Assembly (NCBI RefSeq): GCF_902859725.1
Contig: NZ_CADIJP010000022.1
Span: forward strand, 20,341-84,340
Direction: 5' to 3'
DNA length: 64,000 nt
From: Achromobacter mucicolens
Lineage (GTDB): Bacteria; Pseudomonadota; Gammaproteobacteria; Burkholderiales; Burkholderiaceae_B
Shown: positions 36,144-44,314 of the stretch, piece after piece
Layout: each line of letters opens with the position of its first letter
Position numbering within the stretch: the stretch's first letter is position 1
Translations under genes and position numbers: made by a program
The notes under the pieces: generated by a model
Told to the model about the DNA's origin: nothing
Databases searched by the model: none
What the model saw: only the letters and a program-made list of their open reading frames with translations

Positions 36144-38863
36144 CAGAAGACTCTCCGCACCTTGCTATAGAGGCGATACGCGGCAACCATCAAGCGGCGC
36201 ACGCGAGGCTTCTGAACCATCCTGCGGACAAAATTAACGAGTTCAGCCTCTTTCTCTGAAAGACTCGGCCCCGCCAACTGTGCGCCGCCTGTTCCAGCGT
36301 TATTTACCAGGCTATACAGCACGTTCGCATCCAGGCGGCTCATACCCACGGTATTTCGCACCAAGCGGCGACGTCCGAAGTACCGATTGTACGTTTTGGA
36401 CATGCTTCCCGGCGTGTTGCGGTACAAATAGCCTACTGTCGGAATGAGTGAAAAACGCTTGTCGCTCCAGGCCAGGCGGGAAAAGAACGCCCAGTCTTCC
36501 CACACCGATCGGTCGGAATCATCCCAACCGCCGAATTCTCGCAGTGCCTGGGTTCGGACGACCACATTCGCGGTGATGTATTGATTCTCCAGCACCGCCA
36601 AGGCTCTGGCTTCCGGCACTCCGAGCGCCTTCCAGAACCACCCTTCTCGCAACGCCTGCGCGCCGTCCTTCAACTGGCTGGCATCCTCGAAATGAATGGC
36701 AAACCCAGTGGCCACCAGCAAGGACGAATCCGCCCTTAATGCTGCAACCGCCGTTTCAAGCGTATGGCGAAGCAGCACGTCATCACTATCCACGAAAAAA
36801 GTGAACTCGCTCTTGGAAAGCGCCAATCCTGAATTGCGGGCGCCCGCCAGCCCGCGGTTATCCTGCCGATGAATCCGGAACGGAATGCGTCCGTCAAGCG
36901 ACGCCGCAACCCGTCGCAGCAATTCGGATGCGTATGTCTCTTGGGAGCCATCGTCGACAATAATTACTTCCCTGGGAAGCAAGCGCGAATTGCGCAGGGA
37001 ATGGAGCAATTCTTCGAGCAACTCGAAATTGGTGTTGTAGACCGGGACCACAACACTCAAGTCGCACGCACGGGAGTCGTCCCATTGCGGCCAGATCGCG
37101 ACGGGTGACGGCCGATCGGAACGTGACCACCATTGGTTGATGTCGACCTGCCGCTGGCGAACTCGTCTGCGAGACTCGTTAAGCGCCGCTTCGTAGCTTG
37201 CGGGATTGGCGGCGAGCAGCTCGGCCATTCTCTCGCGCAAAGCGAGCGGATTCGGCGCGGAGAAAAACCTCGCCACGTGCTCAGCATCGTCGACCACCTC
37301 AATGGCGCCACCGGTGTTATAAGCCACCAGCAGCGTCCCCATCAGCAACTGCTCCAGAATCACGAAGGGATAATTCTCGCCTCGCGACGGCACAACAAAC
37401 AGGCTGTCTGTGACTCGCTCCTGAACAAACTCAATCAGCTGACCATGCGTCAGATGCAAGTCTTTGTAGGCCACGTGCTTTGAAATGCGGGAACGGTCTT
37501 CCTGCGAAGGGCTCAACGGCCCGAGCGACGCAATTTCCTCAATCTCGCGTAACTGACCTGCCTCGCCCAGAGCCTCAACGGCCTGCACGAAATCCGGCCA
37601 ACCCTTGAGCTGGTTGTACTTTCCGACGAAAACTATCCGCTTTACCTTGCGATACGAAATCGCGCCCGCATCGCGCACCAGGTTCAAGTCAAACGGCAAG
37701 GGAGTAATGCTGAGATTGGCCAGTTCGTAGCCGAACTCCTCCTGAAGCAACTGCTTGCTCAGATACTTTGACGGTGCATAGCAGGCGTCGGCGTGCTTAA
37801 ACAGATAGCTATCGCGAATGGCCTGGGCTGCCTCATACGGGGTGTAGTTCATTGCCCCGGCGTCTTGCGCACCGTACTTCACGTAGTCGATAGACCCATG
37901 CATGAAGATACGCACGGTCAACCAGCTGGGCAAACAAGCCGTTCTCTTCGCCTGAACGATCCGAAATCCGATCGACTTGTAGTCCTGAGACTCGACAACG
38001 GTCAGGTCCGGTAAGAGGAACAGGATGCAGTAAAGGGACTCCAACAGGCCCAGCCCGTCAAAAAATCCCTCCTTCGTGCCTTGTTCTCCAAACATTCGCG
38101 GGACAAAGGTGCGGCCGTCCTTCGCGACAGATGGCGCCACATCGATATCGCAAAAGAGGACAGACACTTTGGGGTCCACCGCTTTGATGTTCGCGGTATA
38201 CGTCCCGATGCCTCCAGTCGGACGAATGGAGGCATCTTCCGTCGTAACAAGCAGCAGGTCCGATGCAACGAGGCCGGAAGAAAAACCCAGGTTAGCCAAG
38301 AATTTGGCATATCCCGTTTTCGTCAGGGAAGACGTCCGAAGGGTCCACCCAACCTGCTTCTTTTCCTCAGTGGCGTGAAAACCGCTGGCATCCAGAAAAC
38401 TGGCGAACTGCGAGGCTGTCCAATCGCGCTGACGGCCCGCGTCCAACCCATGAAGGAATAAAACGGCCCGCCCCGATTCCAGGCAAAAGCGCTTCAATGC
38501 TAGAAGGAAGGGGCGCGGATCAACCAAATCCGCCAGGAATCCAGCAGAAACCGCCCAAGTCGCCGATTCGGTATGGGCACGTACAAAAGCATCGGCCTGA
38601 CCTTGCCACGTATCCGCGCACCACGATGGGGAGGCCTGGCCTGGCGCGCCCGACTCTGTGTGGTTAAACACACGAAGTCGCGCATCTTCCGGCGAACTTT
38701 CGAAGGCGCCGCAAATATTGATAAAAGAGACGCCATGTGCGTCCGCGAATTCCAGGATTTCGGCTGGCGGCTTATGTGCCGCAGGCACCCAACTCAGGTT
38801 TCCTTCAAGCGAAGACCTGCCCGCGCCGAAACTGGCGAACATCGACAAAACCTTCAGGTCCAT
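36143..38863 (-). CDS. Multidomain glycosyltransferase (GT4 plus GT2) with an N-terminal MTase-like region
   Basis: A 906-aa protein with at least two glycosyltransferase modules. Residues about 206-580 form a GT4-type GT-B domain (RPTGGIGTYTANI, VGKYNQLKGWPDF, SRGENYPFVILEQLLMGT). Residues about 594-850 form a GT2 domain (LSVVVPVYNTNFE, EVIIVDDGS, FFVDSDDVL, WEDWAFFSRLAW). Residues 1-205 have no glycosyltransferase motif; the stretch DPRPFLLALKRFCLESG followed by WTASQFASFLDASGF resembles the C-terminal half of SAM methyltransferases, but no glycine-rich SAM motif is seen. The tail ends RRLMVAAYRLYSKVRRVF. Two linkages may be made by one polypeptide. Confidence 0.85.
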   Translation of the reverse strand: MDLKVLSMFASFGAGRSSLEGNLSWVPAAHKPPAEILEFADAHGVSFINICGAFESSPEDARLRVFNHTESGAPGQASPSWCADTWQGQADAFVRAHTESATWAVSAGFLADLVDPRPFLLALKRFCLESGRAVLFLHGLDAGRQRDWTASQFASFLDASGFHATEEKKQVGWTLRTSSLTKTGYAKFLANLGFSSGLVASDLLLVTTEDASIRPTGGIGTYTANIKAVDPKVSVLFCDIDVAPSVAKDGRTFVPRMFGEQGTKEGFFDGLGLLESLYCILFLLPDLTVVESQDYKSIGFRIVQAKRTACLPSWLTVRIFMHGSIDYVKYGAQDAGAMNYTPYEAAQAIRDSYLFKHADACYAPSKYLSKQLLQEEFGYELANLSITPLPFDLNLVRDAGAISYRKVKRIVFVGKYNQLKGWPDFVQAVEALGEAGQLREIEEIASLGPLSPSQEDRSRISKHVAYKDLHLTHGQLIEFVQERVTDSLFVVPSRGENYPFVILEQLLMGTLLVAYNTGGAIEVVDDAEHVARFFSAPNPLALRERMAELLAANPASYEAALNESRRRVRQRQVDINQWWSRSDRPSPVAIWPQWDDSRACDLSVVVPVYNTNFELLEELLHSLRNSRLLPREVIIVDDGSQETYASELLRRVAASLDGRIPFRIHRQDNRGLAGARNSGLALSKSEFTFFVDSDDVLLRHTLETAVAALRADSSLLVATGFAIHFEDASQLKDGAQALREGWFWKALGVPEARALAVLENQYITANVVVRTQALREFGGWDDSDRSVWEDWAFFSRLAWSDKRFSLIPTVGYLYRNTPGSMSKTYNRYFGRRRLVRNTVGMSRLDANVLYSLVNNAGTGGAQLAGPSLSEKEAELVNFVRRMVQKPRVRRLMVAAYRLYSKVRRVF

Positions 38864-38900
38864 GCTTCCCCCTGCAGGCTTTCCAAGCTATGAACATTCA

Positions 38901-40961
38901 TTACCGCGGCGCCTGCAACGTATCCGGATTCGCGTGGAACCGATCTATGGTTGACTGGAAGAATCTGGCGAATGCCTCCACACGGATTCGCCAATCCCAA
39001 GGCTTGATCGACTCAAGGTTCTCTTCAGACAGGACCGCGAATAGGGTACGGTCTTCATGCATCTTTCGAATCGCCGAAGCTATGGCCTCCGGGGTCCGTT
39101 CCCCAACGATCATCGCTTGCTGGCGCTCGCCGAACACTTCAGGAACGATGCCCACATCAGTAGATATCACGGGTACGCCACAAGCCATCGCTTCCAGCAC
39201 AGGATTTGGTGTCCCTTCGATCAACGATGGGCAAACATACAGATCGATGCTGTTGTAATAAGCAGGCATATCGGCGTGCGCGATAAATCCCGTCTGCCGA
39301 TCCGCGAAACGCGTCTCGACTGGTACGCCTTGTTCGCGTAGCAGTTCAATGGCGGGCATCAAGATCGTATTGAATCCTTTGACGTCGGTTAATTCAGCCG
39401 CCCATTTGCTGTTACCCGCCCAGCCGATGACGATCGGACGTGTACCCATCGAAGTAAAGCGCTCAAGATTGTGCGGCTTGAACAAGCCGAGATCCACACC
39501 GTCTTGCGCGACACACGCAGGTGATGGCATACCCGGTATCGCGCGATAGATATCGGCCAGACGTTCCGAGGCGACCGTATAAGACGTCGCCCTGTCGCGA
39601 AAGAATCCGAGCCGGTCAACGATCTGGCCATTATCCAAATGCAGATGGTCGTAAACAGAGGTCGTGACCGGCTTGTTGGTCACGAAACGCCGTTCGAATT
39701 CAGAGAAGCTCAGGCCGGTCCGTTCTATGCACCCCCTAGCCCATTCATGATCGATCAGGCGAAGGTATTCACGCCAAAAGAAATGCACCAAATGACAATC
39801 GGCTGCCGCCAGGAAGATATGCCCAAGCTCGGGCAGAGCTTGAGACGAAATTAGCTTGAAATCAAACCGGTCACCAAGGTGGCGCTGAATCTGCCGCGCA
39901 ATGTTGGAAAAGGCCCATCCGTCCACGTCAACCACCAATGCGATCTTTGGACGCTCCGTGGAGGGCGGCTCGGTGACAAGCACAGCTTGATCAGGCACGG
40001 CAGCCAGGCCCAGCGCCTCATGACGCAATGCGAGCCAATGCTCCAGGCCGTCGCCCCAGATATCAAAGCCGTGCTTGCTCTCAAGGTATCGCGCGGATTG
40101 ATAGATCACGTTTCGTGAGAACCGCTCCCGCTCGTAGTCCCTGTCGCTCTGGGATGCAGGAGGGGGATGATCGTGGATCAAACCCATCACCGACGTCGTG
40201 CCCACCTTATAGCCTTCCTGGAAAAGGCGAACTGAAAAATCGATGTCTTCAAATCCGACGAACATATTGTCGTCGTAGCCTCCTAGCCGTTCGAATGTTG
40301 TCTTCTTGAGCACACACGCGCCGCCCAACAGGAATGTGGACAGGAATGGTTCCATGGCGGCCGGATCCAGTTCTCCCTGTCGGCACGCGCTGCCCGCTCC
40401 TAGATGCAAGCCGGTGGGTTCGGTGCAGACGTACAGATGCCCCCCGGCGGCGAAAACCGTTTTCCCGTCTGGGTTCAGCAGGGGCACATTCAGAAAATGG
40501 CAGCCTAGCGTCGCGATATCGCGCTGAATCGCCGGCAGGACATTCTTCGTCAGAAAAATGTCGTTATCCAGGCAAAGCACCCACTCCGTACGGACCTCCG
40601 GCATCGTGCGGTTACGGCCTCCGGCCACACCGTAATTCTTGTCCAACGCGACGATGCGCGTACGGAATGGCATCTGCTCGCAGATGCGGCGAAGCTCTCG
40701 CAGCGTGTCAGGCTGAGAGCCATTGTCGATGATGAGAAACTCACCCGCGAAATCGGGCACATGTTCCGCCACGGAGCGAAGCAGCTTTTCCGTTAGCCCT
40801 GCTCTGTTCAGGGACAGGCACGTGATAGTCAGATTGACGCCATTGACCCCGATATTCGCCTGGCCGCCCGGCGTCCGATGAAGAATACGATGCCTCTCAT
40901 CAGACACATAGGTGTAGGCATGCAAACCAGGAACCAACAGTTTATCGATCACCACGGCCAC
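38901..40961 (-). CDS. Bimodular glycosyltransferase (GT2 plus GT4)
   Basis: A 686-aa protein with the reverse domain order of its neighbour. Residues about 45-300 are a GT2 domain (LTITCLSLNRAGL, EFLIIDNGS, NYGVAGGRNR, CLDNDIFL, and a downstream FEDIDFSVRL). Residues about 335-670 are a GT4 domain (IVIGWAGNSKW, the acid-rich EGTPNPVLEAMACGVPVISTD). Both parts keep their key acidic motifs, so two activities are plausible. It overlaps the methyltransferase gene upstream by 20 bp, showing tight coupling. Confidence 0.87.
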   Translation of the reverse strand: MAVVIDKLLVPGLHAYTYVSDERHRILHRTPGGQANIGVNGVNLTITCLSLNRAGLTEKLLRSVAEHVPDFAGEFLIIDNGSQPDTLRELRRICEQMPFRTRIVALDKNYGVAGGRNRTMPEVRTEWVLCLDNDIFLTKNVLPAIQRDIATLGCHFLNVPLLNPDGKTVFAAGGHLYVCTEPTGLHLGAGSACRQGELDPAAMEPFLSTFLLGGACVLKKTTFERLGGYDDNMFVGFEDIDFSVRLFQEGYKVGTTSVMGLIHDHPPPASQSDRDYERERFSRNVIYQSARYLESKHGFDIWGDGLEHWLALRHEALGLAAVPDQAVLVTEPPSTERPKIALVVDVDGWAFSNIARQIQRHLGDRFDFKLISSQALPELGHIFLAAADCHLVHFFWREYLRLIDHEWARGCIERTGLSFSEFERRFVTNKPVTTSVYDHLHLDNGQIVDRLGFFRDRATSYTVASERLADIYRAIPGMPSPACVAQDGVDLGLFKPHNLERFTSMGTRPIVIGWAGNSKWAAELTDVKGFNTILMPAIELLREQGVPVETRFADRQTGFIAHADMPAYYNSIDLYVCPSLIEGTPNPVLEAMACGVPVISTDVGIVPEVFGERQQAMIVGERTPEAIASAIRKMHEDRTLFAVLSEENLESIKPWDWRIRVEAFARFFQSTIDRFHANPDTLQAPR

Positions 40962-42063
40962 TCTTCCTAAATCGACGATACAACGACATCAGGAATCGAC
41001 GCAGTCCTTCAGGAACCATCCCGCTGATTCGCTCATAGCGTGCCGCTGACCACGCCATCGACGCCTGCGCCTGCTCGGACACTGCTAGCCGATGCACGCG
41101 ATCGGCAAGCTGTTCGCGGGTTAGCTGCAATTCGAGACTCAACGCTTCCAGCCGCAGTTCAAAAGCATGCGCCTTGCGTTCCCATTCGATGCGTCCGGCC
41201 TCCGTTTCAGCCTGATGCTCGGCCCGCAAGGCTTCCAAAGCCTCTTTCACCGAAGGTAGATGGCCTCGGAAAATTCCCGTACGGAAAGAATCCATCGAAA
41301 GTGGAAGAATGGCGCCACCTGCGCTGATACCTTGCCCGCCAAGCTCGCCCTGCGTCCATATCCCAACAAAGTAGCTGGCATTGCCCGGCTGAGGTCCCAC
41401 GTTGTGATCGCTCGGCACGAGTTGAGCAGCCAAAAGTGGAACAAGATTCAGCATTTGTCGCTGACCGCTCTTGCCATCATCAGCGGGATATTGCTGAAGG
41501 CGCAGGTTCAGAAAACCTGTCATCGGACCGCCAAGGAACCACCCTTTGCCCTGCCCAAGAACGCCTTCCGTCAGCCCCTTGAACTCATCGAACGTATATT
41601 TGCGCAGATGGTAGGGATTTCTCTCTTCTTCGGTCGGAAAGTACCACCAGTCGTTTGGACAGCTGATTGCAATCACGCCGCCCGGCTTGAGCAGCCGTTT
41701 CACATTCGTCAGGAATTTGACGGGGTCGACCACATGCTCGATCGTCTCGAAGGACACGATGAGGTCAAAACTCTCCGGCTCGAATTTTTCAAGCAGCGTC
41801 TCGCCTTCGCTTTGGATGAAGCTGACTTTGCCGCCGCCGAAATGGCGCTGGGCCGAATGCACGGCGTCCGCCGAAATATCCACACCTACCACTTCGGATG
41901 CGCCCCAATCCGCAAGCAGACGGGAGCCGTAGCCCTCACCACACGCGACGTCCAGCACGCGCTTGTCTGCACAATAGGGCTGGGCAAACGAGTACCTCGC
42001 AATATGAATGGCCGCCTCCAGCCCGTCATACTGGGTGTTCTCGTCAAAGTTCAATCGTTCCAT
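40942..42063 (-). CDS. SAM methyltransferase with C-terminal coiled coil (candidate O-antigen chain terminator)
   Basis: A 373-aa protein. The N-terminal half is a class I methyltransferase (VLDVACGEGYGSRLL as motif I, SFDLIVSFETIEHV, LLKPGGVIAIS). Residues about 266-328 form a heptad-rich helix (EALEALRAEHQ..., LEALSLELQLTREQL) predicted to be a coiled coil, followed by a basic amphipathic tail (RRFLMSLYRRFRK). It lies directly after wzt. This layout recalls WbdD-type proteins, in which a methyltransferase on a coiled coil caps the O-antigen chain and sets its length, but there is no kinase domain here. Its target sugar is unknown. Confidence 0.85.
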   Translation of the reverse strand: MERLNFDENTQYDGLEAAIHIARYSFAQPYCADKRVLDVACGEGYGSRLLADWGASEVVGVDISADAVHSAQRHFGGGKVSFIQSEGETLLEKFEPESFDLIVSFETIEHVVDPVKFLTNVKRLLKPGGVIAISCPNDWWYFPTEEERNPYHLRKYTFDEFKGLTEGVLGQGKGWFLGGPMTGFLNLRLQQYPADDGKSGQRQMLNLVPLLAAQLVPSDHNVGPQPGNASYFVGIWTQGELGGQGISAGGAILPLSMDSFRTGIFRGHLPSVKEALEALRAEHQAETEAGRIEWERKAHAFELRLEALSLELQLTREQLADRVHRLAVSEQAQASMAWSAARYERISGMVPEGLRRFLMSLYRRFRKSGRGDR

Positions 42064-42095
42064 AGTTCATCTCACCGGGGACCAGCTTGGTCCAT

Positions 42096-43472
42096 TCATC
42101 GCTTTGCGATAAGGTTAAATTTCCATTCCCGAGGCAAGGACAGAATGCCCACAGCCTCAAAATTGTCGACGACCTGAAATGCGCACGCATTGGTTGCGTC
42201 GGCATGCACGACGAAGCCGCCTTCGTCGTTGATCGCGACACGCCACTTGTAGCTTCCGCCCAATAACGGAAAAGCGGGAAACGTCACAGAGTACGTACCG
42301 CTCGCGCATCCGGGATGCGCAGGCATACCCTCCATCAACGTCGTCGTGCCGCAAAGATAAAGCCCGTCATGACGGTAAAGGTTGAATACAAAGCTGATTT
42401 TTTCCGGAATGTGTTGGGTCAGGGCGTGGAATGACACGTTCAGACGGATATGCTGGCCTGTAGCCACTTCCGTAATCCGCTCCTCGCCTTGCCCATCGGT
42501 CAGCCACACGTCATCGATCACGTAGAGCTTTTCGGGCTGCGGACCGGAGGACGCCAATACCTCTCCGTCGGGCTTGCCTGACGCCGCATCCCCAGCGTTC
42601 TCCGCCACTTGGTCGGGATTGGACGTATCAAGTTCGTCCAGCTCTTTAGGCATGGATGCCGTGTGGCCATGACCGGCCGCCGCCTCGCGCTGCTCAAACT
42701 CCACCAAGGCGGCTTGCATGTCGATAGTGTACCTATCGATTACCCTACCGGCGGCGCCAAACTCGATTTGCCGACCTTGATTCAGGTAGAGTGCCCGGCT
42801 GCAAATGGACTTGACCTGGTACTGATCGTGCGAGACGAACAGAATGGTGCAGCCCGCATCGCGGATGTCGTAAAACTTCTTAAGACAACGCCGCTGGAAT
42901 GCCGCGTCGCCCACCGCGAGAATCTCATCAACGATCAGTATTTCGGGATCGGTATGCACCGCCACTGAAAACGCGAGGCGCGCAAACATGCCGCTGGAGT
43001 ACTTCTTCACCGGACTTTCGATGAACTCTCCAATGTCGGCAAAACCCGCAATCTGATCGAAGCGCTGATCAATCTGCTCGTAGGTCAAGCCCAACAGAGA
43101 GGCATTGAGGTATACGTTCTCGCGACCAGTGAATTCCGGGTTGAAACCGGCTCCCAGCTCCAACAGCGCGGCGACCCGACCGTAGGTTTTGACGGAACCC
43201 GTGGTGGGGGTGACTGTGCCGCAAATCATCTGGAGCAAGGTAGATTTACCCGATCCGTTACGGCCCACAATACCGACCGTTTCACCTTTCTTGACGTCAA
43301 ACGACACACCTGACAGCGCCCAGAAATCTTCTGAATAGCTCTTGGCCTCCCTGCCAAACATGCTCGCGCCCCGCGCAAACAGCGCCTGCTTCAATCGGTC
43401 TTGGGGTTTCGCGTAAATCGAATAGCACTTGCCCAGGTCTTCTACGTGAATCGAGATATTGTCAGACGACAT
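42096..43472 (-). CDS. wzt: O-antigen ABC exporter ATPase with carbohydrate-binding tail
   Basis: A 458-aa protein. Residues about 1-270 form the nucleotide-binding domain: Walker A GRNGSGKST (70-78), signature YSSGMFARLAFSVA, Walker B ILIVDEILAVGD. A low-complexity linker (about 272-320) leads to a C-terminal beta-sandwich (about 325-458) as in Wzt proteins that recognise the modified chain end before export. Start chosen at the ATG at 43472 (MSSDNISIHVEDL); the frame opens upstream. It overlaps wzm by 11 bp. Confidence 0.92.
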   Translation of the reverse strand: MSSDNISIHVEDLGKCYSIYAKPQDRLKQALFARGASMFGREAKSYSEDFWALSGVSFDVKKGETVGIVGRNGSGKSTLLQMICGTVTPTTGSVKTYGRVAALLELGAGFNPEFTGRENVYLNASLLGLTYEQIDQRFDQIAGFADIGEFIESPVKKYSSGMFARLAFSVAVHTDPEILIVDEILAVGDAAFQRRCLKKFYDIRDAGCTILFVSHDQYQVKSICSRALYLNQGRQIEFGAAGRVIDRYTIDMQAALVEFEQREAAAGHGHTASMPKELDELDTSNPDQVAENAGDAASGKPDGEVLASSGPQPEKLYVIDDVWLTDGQGEERITEVATGQHIRLNVSFHALTQHIPEKISFVFNLYRHDGLYLCGTTTLMEGMPAHPGCASGTYSVTFPAFPLLGGSYKWRVAINDEGGFVVHADATNACAFQVVDNFEAVGILSLPREWKFNLIAKR

Positions 43473-44286
43473 CGGCGAACCCCTTGCGCACCTTTTGAAA
43501 CCAGGCAATACCCAGCACGAACACAACGAGGCCAATCGCGGTGTAAATGCCCCACAATGTCCAATTCAGCGTCTTTCCAAAGATGAGCACATTACGGGTC
43601 TCTTCCACCACGAAGGTCATGGGGTTGAGTTTCACGTAGAACTGCATGCGGTTCGGAATGGCCGACAGCGGGTAAAAAATCGGTGATACGAAAGTCAACA
43701 CAATGGTCAAGAGCGAGACTGCCTGAGCGGTATCACGGATATACACGCCTAGGCCTGCCAGGAACCACGAAAGTCCCAGGCAGAACAACGCCAGGGGCAC
43801 CAGCACCATTGGAAGGTAGATGATCGTCCACGGGATATTCCCCAGAAAGATCAATTGCGCAATCAGCAACACGACAAAGCTCACCAGCAAATGGAACGTC
43901 GCCGAGCCAAATGCAATCACCGCCAACGTCTCCAAAGGAAAAACGACTTTCTTCACGTAGGAGATATTGGAAAGTACCAGCGAGGGTGCTCTGTTCAAGC
44001 ATTCAGCGAACAGGTTGTTCATGATGAGCCCCGCGAACAGGATCACCGCAAAGTCCCCGTGCGACTGCGTGGCCGAAGCGCCGGCACCGCCCCAGCGTGC
44101 CTTGAATACGACCGAAAACACGAACGTATAGACGATGAGCAGCAACAGGGGATTGAAAAACGACCAGGCCAGGCCGAGCACAGAACCTCTGTACCGGCCC
44201 AGGACTTCGCGCTTGACCATCTGCACTATCAATTGGCGGTGGCGTGTCGCCATATCGCGCACCACATTTATCACTTCGGAAATCAA
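43462..44286 (-). CDS. wzm: O-antigen ABC exporter permease
   Basis: A 274-aa ABC-2-type membrane protein with about six helices, the conserved start RHRQLIVQMVKREVLGRYRG (interface segment) and LGLAWSFFNPLLLL. It forms the channel that moves undecaprenyl-linked polysaccharide across the inner membrane, energised by Wzt. The pair identifies the locus as an ABC-transporter-dependent pathway; no wzy or wzx gene was recognised in it. Confidence 0.92.
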   Translation of the reverse strand: MISEVINVVRDMATRHRQLIVQMVKREVLGRYRGSVLGLAWSFFNPLLLLIVYTFVFSVVFKARWGGAGASATQSHGDFAVILFAGLIMNNLFAECLNRAPSLVLSNISYVKKVVFPLETLAVIAFGSATFHLLVSFVVLLIAQLIFLGNIPWTIIYLPMVLVPLALFCLGLSWFLAGLGVYIRDTAQAVSLLTIVLTFVSPIFYPLSAIPNRMQFYVKLNPMTFVVEETRNVLIFGKTLNWTLWGIYTAIGLVVFVLGIAWFQKVRKGFADVV

Positions 44287-44314
44287 GAATTACCTCTCAC
44301 ATTCGCATGCTTTT

